A stretch of DNA of 64,000 bases, taken from positions 9,410,228 to 9,474,227 of the forward strand of contig NC_049989.1 of assembly GCF_000003815.2 (NCBI RefSeq), read 5' to 3'. Positions 13,601 to 22,694 of this stretch are shown here, piece after piece. The notes below the pieces were generated by a model. That model searched no databases and had not been told where the DNA came from. It was given only the letters and a program-made list of their open reading frames with translations. Positions within the stretch are counted from its first letter, which is position 1. Every line of letters starts with the position of its first letter. The stretch is from Branchiostoma floridae (Eukaryota > Chordata > Leptocardii > Amphioxiformes > Branchiostomatidae). Position numbers and translations under genes: made by a program.

Positions 13601-16600
13601 TGACCAACTTAGTCTTGCATTTAGTAGGTGGAGAACTTTTGCAAAGAAATTTTCAGAAGTACTTGTGTGTCCACACTCTTTGTATGTTGCATTGTACTTG
13701 TTGGAGGTGATGCAAGAAACTTCATACCTAGCAGCAGTAGAAAAGGCTTTCTACGGAATTCGATGGGCGCATGTACAAGCAGGCTTAGAATCCTTCACTG
13801 ACATTTAAGTTGTTTGAAATGTTTTAGGAGCAGCCAAACGTTTACTAGGAAAGAAGGTGAAGAAAGAAGTAATCACAGCAGAACTCCTGAATAAGTTGAT
13901 GACCTTGCATGGAGACAAGGAAGACTTGAATACAATTCGCATATTAACTTTGATATTGATCTGTTATGCATGGTTTTTCAGATATAGTGAGACATCCAAG
14001 ATTGTCAAGATATTACGCACCTTTTCAGATATTATGTAACAATTTTTTTAGTCTAGCAAGACTGAACAATGGAGATAGGTTAACAAGATTAAACAAAGCA
14101 ACGTGTCCTGTTCCTGAGAACATTTAGTACTGCAGACTATACTAGGTGAAGTTGACTTGATTTATGATTTTTATATTTTCAGAGGTCTCTGTAAATGCAA
14201 GAATGGCTGGAACATAAGGACATCTGGAGGGTTAAGTCACACTAGAGCCAGGGAGAGTAGATTTGTGGAAGACTGTAGTACAGGACGTTTCATGTTTTGG
14301 TTTACGTTCCCTCAGAGCAGGAGGGGCGAAGGAAGCTGCGAATGCTGGAATTCCTGATACTCTTCAAACGACATGGTAGATGGGAAATTTGAAAGATCTA
14401 CTACATGAAAGGCTAGCAGTTTTGATGGCTTTAGGTATTTAAATGTGCGTGAAATAAACTTCCCTGTCTTTGTACTTTCGAAAATATGCGGCGCCTGAAC
14501 CAGGCGGCGCTCTCCCCCAGACAAGTGTCATGTGTTGTTATTGTGTGCGCATATTGGGGAGGGGGGTAACTAGTGTGATGCAGAAAATCACAATTTCTAG
14601 CGTTTGACGTAGTCATTAGCGTGAAATTGCGTTTCTGCAGTAACACAGTTATGTTATGCAGGTGAAGTGTTGTACACAGGTGAAGACTAATGAGGGAGTG
14701 GCATCCAGGTGTGCGAGTGCAGACAATGGATAAGAGGAAGTGACAAGCTGAGATAGTCATTCGAGGTCGCCACTGCTACAGCTACTGCCGTGTCTTCTTT
14801 TTTGCAAATGTGATTTAGCAAGAAAATCCAGAGAAGGAAGTTGTTTTGCAATGGGCTCTGGTGTACGTCCCCTATTTTTTTGGCCTTCAAACACAATGGA
14901 AGGTTTTTTTAGGGGTTGCGTAGCCGGCAAACAACATAGTCAGAAAATGTTGTTCAATGTATTGTTGTATCAGACGATGTTCTAGTTGTAATATCAAGTA
15001 AGTTTATTATGCCATGCACAAATGTCAAAGTAAACTGTTTTTGTATAATTGGTCGTTAATTTCGGCAATGTTTGATGTTCTGTTTGGTGAAATTGTGAAG
15101 TGCAAAATATGCACGAAGTATTTGGACAGAAGAGTTTTTCATTGATTTTGGTCTGCTCTTTCGGCAAAGTCTCTCATTAAACTTTTTCTGGCGTACCTGA
15201 ACCAGGCGGCGCTCTCCCCCAGACAAGTGTCATGTGTTGTTATTGTGTGCGCATATTGGGGAGGGGGGTAACTAGTGTGATGCAGAAACTCCAATTTCTT
15301 TCAACATATAAGCAAGCTTTTGTAAAATGAAACCAGAGCTCTCTCTACCATCCATTAATCTCTGGATGGGATTTGCTGCTAGTGCTTGTGACAGATGTAA
15401 ATTCCAACTATTTTGTCCTTGTTCACAGACAAAATTCAAATTTTTCAAGACGTCATTATTTCTATCAGGTTGTCAAGAGTGCCACCCAACTTTTATAAAT
15501 TAAGAAGACACTCAAGACTTCACATTGTGGTAAATGGTGTTTCATAGTGTTGAAATGTAAATTTCAAGCTATTAAACAGTAAGTGAAAGTAGAAGCATGC
15601 TCCCAGACCCCCCTCCCAGACTACTTATGCCTTTGAGCTTTTGATCTGAGAGGATAGTGAAGAAGCCCTAACACAAAATATCTTATAACTTTTGAAAGCA
15701 AAAAATGCAGACATTAAATTTCAAGGAGATTGAACCTTTTATCAATGTGAACAACTTTCTGAGGAGTACCTGATCAAATCTGCTCCAGTCTGGAATGGAG
15801 TTCTCTGACAAACCTTGGAATATGACCTTCCTGACGAAGTCTGAGTAAGCCTGGAACGTGACAGTTGGGTCACCAAAGTGCTTCTCAACATCTTCAACAG
15901 GTGGGGTGTAGACAACAGTGCCCAAACTGTGGGTGAGAACCTAGGGAGGAAGGTAATATGATACAGTCTGTATTACAACACTCCATACTCAATGCTCCTT
16001 GCCATTTGGGTTTCACTTCCTCTAATATTTGCAAACAACGTTTAACTGTTCAAGAGTCTAATATATATAGTAACTCCTTTGTCAGATATATTGAGTGAGA
16101 GAAAAGTTTCAGATGGTGACTTTTCCTGTTTCCCACCTAAAAATCAATGGAGATATTGATCCATTTTAGTTCCATTATAATTTGCTAAAAAAACCCTCCA
16201 CGCCTGGATACCAGACCCAAGCCCAATCTCGAAAATATCAGAGTATACACTACACAATAGATATTTTTGAGATCGGGCTGGGGTCTGGTATCCACGCCAC
16301 GCTAGCCATATATATAGTACATCATGGGCTACATCAAGGACGTCCTTGGCTACATGTAACGAATTTTAAGACCTGATTTGTAAGGTTAGCGTTAGATGAT
16401 CGTTTGCTAATTGTTTAAAAAATTCTGAGGACTTTGCTGTCTAATTCTCATACACTGCAACACTGAACAGCTTTCGGACTTGCCCAGTGTCGAATTATAG
16501 AAGAAGAAGAAGAAAAAGTAGATATACTGTTACAGTTTAATAAAGAGGGTGTGCCTAAATACCACAAACGACCACAAACGACTCGGAAATACCACAAACG

Positions 16601-17366
16601 ACCACAAACGACTCTAGTATGCAGTGTATATGGGTCAAAGACCTTGTTTGGCGCTCTGGAGACATTGTTTACACATTTATGAATTTAAAAAACGCAGCAA
16701 GTCCTGCGTATTCACCAGTTATTTCAAATTAGTCCGCCGGTTTCAAGATCAAAGCGATTCTGCGCTGTCAATGAATATGCGTGCTTGCATTGAGGCTGAA
16801 AAACACTTAGTATACAATTTTTATAAGTTGACAATGATAGAATAGTGCCATGCTATAATCTATGAACCAACAGCGTCCATAGTTTTATCGTCCTGTCGTC
16901 TATGGAGCCGTGGAAGGTATCGAGAATTTCCCCATGCAGACTCCTAGCACGGGCGATCCAACATGGCGGCCGAGAATCGCTTCGATCTTGAAACCGGCGG
17001 ACTAACTTGAAATAACTGGTGAATACGCAGGACTTGCTGCGTTTTTTAAATTTATAAATGTGTAAACAATGTCTCCAGAGCGCCACACAAGATCTTTGAC
17101 CCATATACACTGCATTTTAGAGTCGTTTGTGGTCGTTTGTGGTATTTCCGAGTCGTTTGTGGTCGTTTGTGGTATTTAGGCAGACCGTAAAAGATCCAGA
17201 GAAGGATAAATGTATGATGAAAACAAAAATTATCAGATATTTTACACCTAGGCTATTCACCAACCTTGAGTTTAGACTTCTGTACCGTGCCCTCTCTCTT
17301 CTCGTCCAGCGCATGGAAGGCGTGCCACAGGGCGTTCAGCTGGTCCTCTCGATCGGGGTCGGACAT
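4608..17366 (-). CDS. SWAP70: SWAP70/DEF6 family: EF-hand-like + PH + coiled-coil Rac/Cdc42 regulator
   Basis: Ten coding exons in transcription order: 17366-17265, 15940-15770, 9479-9361, 8594-8354, 7913-7767, 6881-6767, 6308-6127, 5756-5590, 5441-5264, 4961-4608. They total 1776 nt, or 591 aa, against about 585 in human SWAP70. An in-frame TGA upstream of the first ATG supports the start [17 protein letters not shown]. Residues 1-210 are the EF-hand-like N-terminal region. A PH domain begins near residue 212 ([18 protein letters not shown]) and ends near 310 ([14 protein letters not shown], split by an intron). Residues 310-530 are Glu/Arg/Gln-rich coiled coil. The C-terminal motif [16 protein letters not shown] is typical of the family, which binds PIP3, F-actin and Rac-type GTPases at membrane ruffles. 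An acidic tail follows. The single gene is probably pre-duplication to vertebrate SWAP70 and DEF6. It is head-to-head with ETFBKMT. Confidence 0.93.
6639..6745. mobile_element. truncated hAT-like MITE fragment
   Basis: Next to SWAP70 exon 6 lies sequence starting TAGGGGTGGATACTGGTAC and containing AGGTCCAAACCTGAACCTGGACC. It matches the terminal and internal motifs of the fuller copy at 20719-21175. No second terminus is seen. Confidence 0.4.
9601..9819 (+). repeat. Ngaro-like split repeat A1 (left terminus)
   Basis: It starts AAATCACAATTTCTAGCG and ends GCCGTGTCTTCTTTTT. The same sequence recurs at 14585-14804. It probably carries the element's promoter, since the first ORF begins 32 bp downstream. 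Confidence 0.85.
9851..10186 (+). CDS. gag-like ORF1 of the Ngaro-like element
   Basis: This 111-aa ORF starts at ATG 9851 ([16 protein letters not shown]) just inside repeat A1. It is highly charged and helical, with heptad-like Leu spacing and a Lys-rich C-terminus, and it ends with TGA. About 50 bp downstream (10235-10290), in another frame, are remains of a CCHC zinc knuckle (CFAY..EEGHW....C) whose second Cys is replaced by Tyr. This indicates that the original gag was longer and has been cut by mutation. The gag role is inferred from position. I recognise no specific gag family. Confidence 0.55.
   Translation: MAEEENLEFTQTLEENLKEAKKLLVAGIVDKAADELHKGEELIAYRQKLVLLAEKLQNGWSIVQEYIRKNNLADVTDDEKRVAKAEYSANNKKKDRDEKPKISSFLEASKH
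10840..12170 (+). pseudogene. degenerate reverse transcriptase / RNase H region of the Ngaro-like element
   Basis: Conserved fragments lie in shifting frames. A DIRS-type RT motif with GYHHIDIF is near 10865-10895, followed by the [18 protein letters not shown]-type segment (about 10955-11010). The YxDD-equivalent block that should follow (about 11050-11090) is mutated. RNase H-like [12 protein letters not shown] is near 11520-11560, and the RNase H end motif [13 protein letters not shown] is near 11827-11870. A DAFPIDW...[10 protein letters not shown] segment follows at about 12020-12085. Several stops and frameshifts make it non-functional. Confidence 0.7.
12694..13316. repeat. 60-bp minisatellite (about 10 copies) inside the Ngaro-like element
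   Basis: Head-to-tail copies of a 59-61 bp unit containing CTTGGCCACGTTACCAGCC and TTGATAGGCAATGG. The central copies are nearly identical, and the outer copies (12694 side and 13236-13316) are more diverged. The unit is a multiple of three, so several frames stay open across the array. No protein should be inferred from that. The array lies between the RNase H and recombinase remnants. Confidence 0.9.
13480..14452 (+). pseudogene. degenerate tyrosine recombinase of the Ngaro-like element
   Basis: Fragments of a phage-integrase-like domain in several frames. One segment has [21 protein letters not shown] (13925-13998), where the Arg of FFRYSE corresponds to the first catalytic Arg of this family. 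A second holds the Arg-containing box [10 protein letters not shown] and a frame-shifted HGRW motif (about 14297-14385). The C-terminal Leu-rich tail ends just before repeat B1. A frameshift and stops disrupt it. Confidence 0.72.
14494..14587 (+). repeat. Ngaro-like split repeat B1
   Basis: It begins CCTGAACCAGGCGGCGC, ends GTGTGATGCAGAAA, and runs directly into A2. The B1-A2 junction reproduces the circular-intermediate junction expected for this element type. Confidence 0.85.
14585..14804 (+). repeat. Ngaro-like split repeat A2
   Basis: Second copy of A1 (9601-9819). The only difference seen is one extra T in the terminal T-run. Confidence 0.85.
15196..15288 (+). repeat. Ngaro-like split repeat B2 (right terminus)
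   Basis: Second copy of B1, identical over its length. It ends GATGCAGAAA, after which flanking SWAP70 intron sequence resumes. Confidence 0.85.
16205..16294. repeat. 90-bp hairpin MITE-like inverted repeat
   Basis: Arms of about 37 bp start TGGATACCAGACCC and end GGGTCTGGTATCCA around a loop of about 20 nt. It lies in SWAP70 intron 1. Target duplications are unclear. Confidence 0.5.
16553..17181. mobile_element. foldback element with about 214-bp inverted arms (SWAP70 intron 1)
   Basis: The left arm is about 16553-16766 and the right arm about 16968-17181, near-perfect complements with tips GCCTAAATACC/GGTATTTAGGC. Each arm begins with subterminal tandem units of ACCACAAACG. The roughly 200-bp centre carries GCCGCCATGTTGG, which resembles a YY1 site. 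There is no transposase. Long TIRs with tandem subrepeats resemble foldback or Mutator-like non-autonomous elements, but the superfamily is undetermined. Confidence 0.75.
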
Positions 17367-18125
17367 GTCTACACGTCTGGGCTGGGAAAACTTGTGGGCG
17401 GTTTGGAGAACTTCTTCAACTTCTTGTCAAAGTTTCTCACGGTTCGGTTCAGTTAACTTATGGCTAGCAATTCGTAAGATTATCAAACAAAGCCCCTAAA
17501 TCTGAGAAAAGCAGAGCACTGATGGATTCCAGCTAGAGCTAGCTTTCTACTTCCCCAATGCCTAGTTTTCCCCGGGAATTTTATATTTGAACAACTTCCG
17601 GGTTGTGGGTGAATCTGACCTCGGATGACCTAAGACGAAACCATCATTGTAAATTAGGGGTGTAAGTGAAAAATAGTTAGCTATCTAATGTTTACCAAAT
17701 ATGTTTATATCCCATCGTTTTGATGACATAGATATTATGATTACTTACAATGAAGTTAAGTTGTATGTGAAGACCATGTTTTTGTTTTGGCAAAGTAGTT
17801 TTAAGAGTAGAAATCCAACCCCATTTTCAAATGGACTGTTCCTGGGCATTCAGCATCTGAGACCATTTCTACAGTCAGTAACAGTGCCATGCCGATCAAA
17901 GCAAGGTCATGCAACCTCCTTGATCAAAGCTTTCGGAGATAAGGATTTCTAGAGGAAACTGGATGATTTTCAAGACGATACAGTATCAAGTAAGGCTCTA
18001 GAAATCCTACAAAACTGTAGAATCTTGAGCGAACGTTGAAAAAAAATAGATTGGGGGTGGGGGGGATTTACTTTAAGTTCAATTTAGCTTAGTTGAACAC
18101 TTCTTGCAGACAAAGAGGTTCAAAT
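17367..18125. promoter_or_regulatory. divergent promoter region SWAP70 / ETFBKMT
   Basis: 759 bp separate the start codons of two head-to-head genes. A TTCCGG (ETS-like) motif lies near 17596-17601. No TATA box is obvious. Untranslated first exons could lie here, so the exact start sites cannot be read from sequence. Confidence 0.5.
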
Positions 18126-19832
18126 ATGAATGTATTAAAGTACAAAATGCACTTCAAACCAAAAATTTTGGATCAGAGACTTAACTTACTCTTTAGAAGT
18201 TGTCACAGTGAAAAAAGGAAAAAGCCTTCCTTTGATCCAATCGGATTCATCCAAGGGAACACTGAGATCACAGCCAATCACATGACACCTGAGATCAAGC
18301 TCCACCTCATCACTCCTCGTTGTGCATTGTGGGATAGCAGAGCAGACCAGTGTCCTGTGACTGACCCCTTCTGGGCTTTCTATTGGCCAGGGGGCCAGGT
18401 ACTGACCAGGTTCGTATAACATGCATTTGAAATTCATATGCAAGAAACTGTAGTTAACAAATTAAATGTAACACTAATTCTGTAACAATGAGGCTAAAGC
18501 CCCGCCAAACCAATTGCCAAGGGATCCGACCTTTTGGAGTAGTGGTCAGCGACGTCGGGTTTGAGTTGGTGGCCCGGGTCTGAATCCCGGAAGCCAGGAG
18601 ACTGTTTCTACTCCGTACTCGTCTTAGATCCCAGTTGTATCAATTCATATAAGTTTATGGCAGTAAGATTTTGCTGCACACACAACAGTCGATTTTATGG
18701 TACTACATGAAGTATTTTTGAAGTTCACCAAAACATAAATCAAATGGTGTTGAGAGGACTTAAGCTAATGGATTGTTGTATTTTGTTGTCAGATATATCT
18801 TGGACCATGGCAGTGTTGTGAAAGACAAGTCTGTGTTAGACGTGGGCAGTGGGTGTGGAGCCAGTGCCATTGCAGCAGCCATGAGAGGAGCACGACGTGT
18901 ACTGGCTAATGACACAGACCCAGGTAAAATCAGTTTATTCAATGCTGTTGTTTTCTTCTTCCTCCTGTAGTGTCTTAGCCTACCTTTCATTTGAATTCTA
19001 ACTTGTCTGATCACTTCCTTGCAGACCTGTCCTATTTGAGTAAGTGCAGAAATAGTCGCAATGGTTTAATGTTCGCGGTTTTCACAGTGGCAACTTCACC
19101 GCGAACTTAAGAATAAAACCACCACAACCATCTTTCTAACATACTATATGACTAGTCTATGGCACTACGGCGAACTTAAAACGAACCGTGAGCACTCAAT
19201 TTTCCCGCTACGGCAAAAGTAAATCCCTGCGAACTTAAATGCATTTACAGTATTCAGCCTGAGCTCTGATTAGCTGCGTCACAGACTGCTGTAATTTCAT
19301 AACAGGGATAGTGCAGACAATTGGTAATTCGAAACACTCCCTCACACTCACTATCCGGTTTAGCGTCCGTTCTTCCCTGTACTACATATTAATTTTTGCA
19401 ATCTGGTACATGTAATGCATTGTAATATAATCTACTGACACCATAATCTTATTACCTTTGATGTTTTGTTCAGTTGCAGCTACTGCTGTCAAGATGAATG
19501 CAAAACTCAACTGTGTCAACCTGGAGATATCTATGGACAACCTGATTGGTCAAGGTTTCCACCAATGGGATGTTATATTTCTCGGTGACATGTTTTATGA
19601 TGAAGAATTTGCTTCAGATGTCTCTGACTGGTTAAAGACTTTGAGACATTTAAACCCTTCTTGTCAAATACTGATAGGAGATCCAGGGAGGTTTTCATTT
19701 GAGGAACATCCAGCAAAAAGTCTTCTTAGCAAAGTTGCAGAGTACGAGCTAGATGAAGTATGCAGAAGAGAAAACAATGGTTTAACAGTTGGAGGTGTAT
19801 GGACATATAATCCAACAAGGAGAATAAAGTAG
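18126..19832 (+). CDS. ETFBKMT: ETF beta-subunit lysine methyltransferase (METTL20)
   Basis: Three exons (18126-18409, 18793-18923, 19474-19832) give 257 aa, against about 262 in human. The N-terminus is basic and Ser-free (MNVLKYKMHFKPKILDQRL), as a mitochondrial presequence would be. Next come LITPRC...ADQCPVTDPFWAFYWPGGQVLTR and the seven-beta-strand SAM-binding motif I, VLDVGSGCGASAIAAA (exon 2). Then come the acidic loop NDTDP, the substrate motif LGDMFYDE (the family's D/N-x-F-Y-x-E signature) and ILIGDPGR. The family trimethylates lysines of electron-transfer flavoprotein beta in the mitochondrial matrix. ATG 18126 is the first in-frame Met; 18147 is an alternative. An ATTAAA is at 19891-19896. 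The gene converges on RPLP2. Confidence 0.93.
18530..18600 (+). repeat. tRNA-related (SINE-like) sequence with Pol III A/B boxes
   Basis: In ETFBKMT intron 1 there is an A-box-like TAGTGGTCAGCG, followed by a perfect T-arm-like CCGGGTCTGAATCCCGG. The spacing fits an internal Pol III promoter. The rest does not fold as a tRNA with adjacent acceptor ends, so a SINE head or tRNA pseudogene is more likely than a functional tRNA. Confidence 0.4.
19039..19250. mobile_element. TA-flanked CTGTAAATGC MITE, copy 1 (ETFBKMT intron 2)
   Basis: The right terminus GCATTTACAG is followed by TA. The left end is degenerate. Internal GTTCGCGGTTTT and ACCGCGAACTTAA motifs are shared with copies at 39079, 43760, 52547 and 58488. 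TA target duplications suggest a Tc1/mariner-type origin. Confidence 0.6.
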
Positions 19833-20554
19833 CTGCATGTACAGTGTGCTGTTATACTATATTCAGTCTTTAGCCAGCAAGGTCCTTGAAATTAAAACCT
19901 ACCCCACTTGTTTGGGGCCAAACATGTACCAGTGTACAAGCGGAGGACCATGTCATTCTTTTGATGATGACCCATTTTCAAATCATAAGATCCTCATGCA
20001 ATCCCTGCAATGTTTTCCTGATGTAACATACTGAGGTTACAGTGAAGTATACTGAGGTGGCATAAATTTGCTAGCATTAGTAAATTATTCTTTTATGCTA
20101 TTTCTCTAAGAAACAGGTTTAGTGCCGCACTATATTGCCATCAGCAGTTAGCCTTGATACTCTCTTACATTGTAACCACTGTCCCAATATTTTTGCAGAG
20201 ATGGTACCCACTACCCAGTAGTGTGCAGCGATAGAATTTTCTATGCAAAGCTGAAGTGTAGCAGTTAAACCAGCTGCTATTGACCTTGACTCTACCAGTA
20301 ATACTACCTTGGGACCCTTGTAATGGCATGTGGTGGTATACATCAGTTCCATTTTTAGACCAGATGTAAGCAAATACAAATGTACAGTAGACTTAAACCT
20401 AAGATATTACAACCTTCAAACTCAACAAACAACACACAATTGTTTCTTTTTTTCTCCCTTTTATTTCTCCACATCTCTGAAATACAGTGAAAAACTGTAG
20501 TGTATTTTACAGTCCAGTATATACAGCATGTGTGGAGGGAGTATGCTTGTGTGT

Positions 20555-22694
20555 TTAGTCGAACAGTCCGAAGCCCATGTCGTCGTCGGACTCCTCTTCT
20601 GACTCTTCCTTCTTCTCTTCCTTCTTTTCTGTAATAGAAAAAGATAAAAAAGCATCAGCACCAAATATGGAAATACCTAAGAAATAACACATAGAGCCAT
20701 CAATATCATGTTCACAAGTAGGGATGCGTACCTAAACCCACGTTTAGGTACAGGTCCGGATTCGAATCCAGAGGTTTAGGTACAGGTCCGGACCTAATGA
20801 GTCCGGACCTAAATGCATGGCATTGAATATTATATCATAATATTATATTATGATATGTTACAACGGCAAGAAATGTATTAAAAAGGGTAGAAGCATGTTT
20901 GAACCAATAAAAACGTGTTTATTATGGTAGACACATGATGCAGCACAAATTTGACCCTTGTTGTTTTTCCCTCACTGGGGCTCAGAGACTGCTATGGTGA
21001 TTTCACAGTAATTTTATCTGTCAAAGTGGCCATCTCCTGACCTGTTATCCTGCCTGGCTGGCACTAATTAGATACAGGTCCAGTACCGGTACACCAGGGT
21101 TCCGGTATTTTTGTATCCGTACCTAATTGATTGTACCGGTACTGTATCGGTACACTGTACCGGTACACATCCCTATTCACAAGTATTTGTACAACATGAT
21201 TGAGAACAGAAATTTTCTGCAACAAGGTACATAAGAATACTTATGCAACAAACCACTTTTCATGGGGCAAAATATACGCCAACGGCTGGAAGAGAATATC
21301 ACCAGTACAAGACATTCTTGTCTGAGGGCAGGTCTTAGTGGGAACAAAAAAAGTAGCTAGTCGAACAATCCAAAGCCAAAATCTTCATCTTCTGAATCAG
21401 ACTCTTCAACTTTGGCTTCTTTCTTTTTTTGCTTTGTGGTAGTGGTGGAGGTAAGAGAGAGACACACAGAGAGAAGGAAATGACTACAATGATGGACTGT
21501 CATCAGTCCAAATGTGATATCAAAAACTACCATTTAGATTATAACTATCTACTATTCTAAAAGCACCAATTTTTTTTTCAAACAAATGGGAATGACAAGA
21601 AGTAAGGTTTCTTCTAATGGGGGCATGCAGTAGTGAAAAATACTACCCAAAGCATGCTGCCTTCTATAATTACAGTAGTAGCTACCAAATATACATGTAT
21701 ACTGTACACTTCGATTCAGACCTCTTAGAATGTCATAGAAAGCTCAACACAATCAGTGGTTATCTACAGGGTTTCGTACCTTCAGCAGCAGGGGCAGCAC
21801 CACCACCTGCAGCTGCACCGCCTCCACCTGCAGCAGCAGCTACACCGCCACCTGATGGCATGGACGACAGCTTGCCACGGCCTGGGAAAATGCAGACATA
21901 ACTTGATTAATGTCATTGCAACTATTGGTAGTCTATCTGTCTACCTCATTACAATAAGGACTCCATTCACGAGGGGCATGTTTTAACACAGAATTTAATC
22001 GTACTGTTGAGAAAGTATGGCAACACATCTTGTTAAAAGTAGATACGTCTGACAGATCTCAGGGTAGTTTAAAATATCAGCATCTTAGCTCAGCCGAAAG
22101 ATGGTGATAAACATACTCATCACTGAACTGTCTTTCACAAGTTGCCATGTTCTGGCTTTTTCCAGTACATGTACCAGGAATACGCCAAATAGCAATTACT
22201 CAGGCAACTGGATATGAATTTGTAAACGGTCAGACGTTTCAGGTAACATCTGTTATCTTTCGTCAGTGATACTGAAGAGATATGGCGGATATCAAAATTT
22301 ATATAATATAAAAACCTGCTCTCCATCCAGATTGCTTCAGTGTCACTGACGAAAGATAACTGATCTTATCTGAAATGTCTGACACTTTTCAGAATCATAT
22401 CCAGTTGCTTGAGTAACTGCTTTTTGGCCTATCTTACTACTTGGATGTCTAACCTTCAGCATTTATCACCATAAATAGTTTAAAACCCACAATAGGTGGA
22501 GGGAGCTTTTTATAGAAATTACCTGCAGCCATGACTTCTTCTATGTCCTTGCCCTTGAGCTCACCGATGACCTTGTTGAGCCTCTCATCTTCGGCGTCGA
22601 TGCCTACACTGCCCAGGATCTTCTTGATGTCGCCAGCGGAGGGGTTGGCATTCCCACCCAAGACAGCCAGGAGATATGCGGCCACGTAACGCAT
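20555..22694 (-). CDS. RPLP2: 60S acidic ribosomal protein P2
   Basis: Coding exons 22694-22523, 21881-21780 and 20628-20555 give 115 aa. An untranslated first exon lies at about 23473-23408. The protein starts MRYVAAYLLAVLGG, continues PSAGDIKKILGSVGIDAEDERLN (helical dimerisation domain), then a Gly/Ala hinge, and ends in the acidic tail EEESDDDMGFGLFD. P2 pairs with P1, and the dimers bind P0 to form the GTPase-associated stalk. The SD-x-GFGLFD tail contacts elongation factors (and is the docking peptide for several ribosome-inactivating proteins). The 5' UTR seems to start with a pyrimidine tract (CTTTTGCG), as in TOP mRNAs. AATAAA (minus) lies at 20465-20460. A second tail exon is annotated separately. 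Confidence 0.95.
20719..21175. mobile_element. hAT-like MITE with perfect 8-bp target duplication
   Basis: TTCACAAG occurs at 20711-20718 and 21176-21183. Terminal inverted repeats are TAGGGATGCGTACC and GGTACACATCCCTA. The interior is a string of GGTCCGGACC/GGTACC palindromic motifs. It lies between the two RPLP2 tail exons and carries a minus-strand AATAAA (20923-20918). No coding capacity. Confidence 0.85.
21357..21418 (-). CDS. RPLP2: alternative terminal exon of RPLP2 (second acidic stalk tail)
   Basis: Downstream of the Gly/Ala-hinge exon on the minus strand is a second copy of the P-protein tail, reading KVEESDSEDEDFGFGLFD then TAG. The hinge exon ends in phase 1 (GAA G|gt). With the AG at 21420-21419 as acceptor, the exon joins in frame and gives a GLFD-ending protein. 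The more upstream AG (21433-21432), nearer the pyrimidine tract, would put it out of frame. Nearly every codon shared with the other tail exon (20628-20555) differs at its third base, yet the acidic/GFGLFD pattern is kept. This is the mark of an old duplication under protein-level constraint. Usage cannot be shown from DNA. A decayed duplicate is the alternative. Confidence 0.6.
22182..22457. mobile_element. MITE family 2 copy with long inverted repeats (RPLP2 intron)
   Basis: Inverted arms carry GTTACTCAAGCAACTGGATATG-type sequence and ATCTTTCGTCAGTGA. The right end reads GGATGTCTAACCTTC. Related copies are at 38913-39073 and 43683-43759. The left end is uncertain. Confidence 0.55.

Larger units (their letters stand above)
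9601..15288 (+). mobile_element. Ngaro-like tyrosine-recombinase retrotransposon (split direct repeats)
   Basis: The element sits in SWAP70 intron 2, on the opposite strand. Its repeat order is A1 (9601-9819), internal region, B1 (14494-14587), A2 (14585-14804), B2 (15196-15288). A1-ORFs-B1A2-B2 is the hallmark of Ngaro-type YR retrotransposons in the DIRS order. Internal coding traces run in the expected order: a gag-like ORF, a broken CCHC knuckle, reverse transcriptase, RNase H, and a tyrosine recombinase just before B1. Frames are interrupted many times, so the copy is non-autonomous. A1/A2 are identical apart from one T in a T-run, and B1/B2 are identical. No target-site duplication is evident, as expected for recombinase-mediated insertion. 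Confidence 0.85.

Noticed and set aside
16624-17110. Two matching frames ([15 protein letters not shown]) on opposite strands
   Set aside because: They are the same inverted-repeat arm read twice in the foldback element.
18536-18614. Functional tRNA gene (GGAGTAG pairs with CTACTCC)
   Set aside because: The T-arm is about 18 nt away from the 3' acceptor strand, so it does not fold as a tRNA; called SINE-like instead.
21617-21986. Pro/Ala- and Gln/His-rich plus-strand frames
   Set aside because: Antisense of the Gly/Ala hinge exon of RPLP2.
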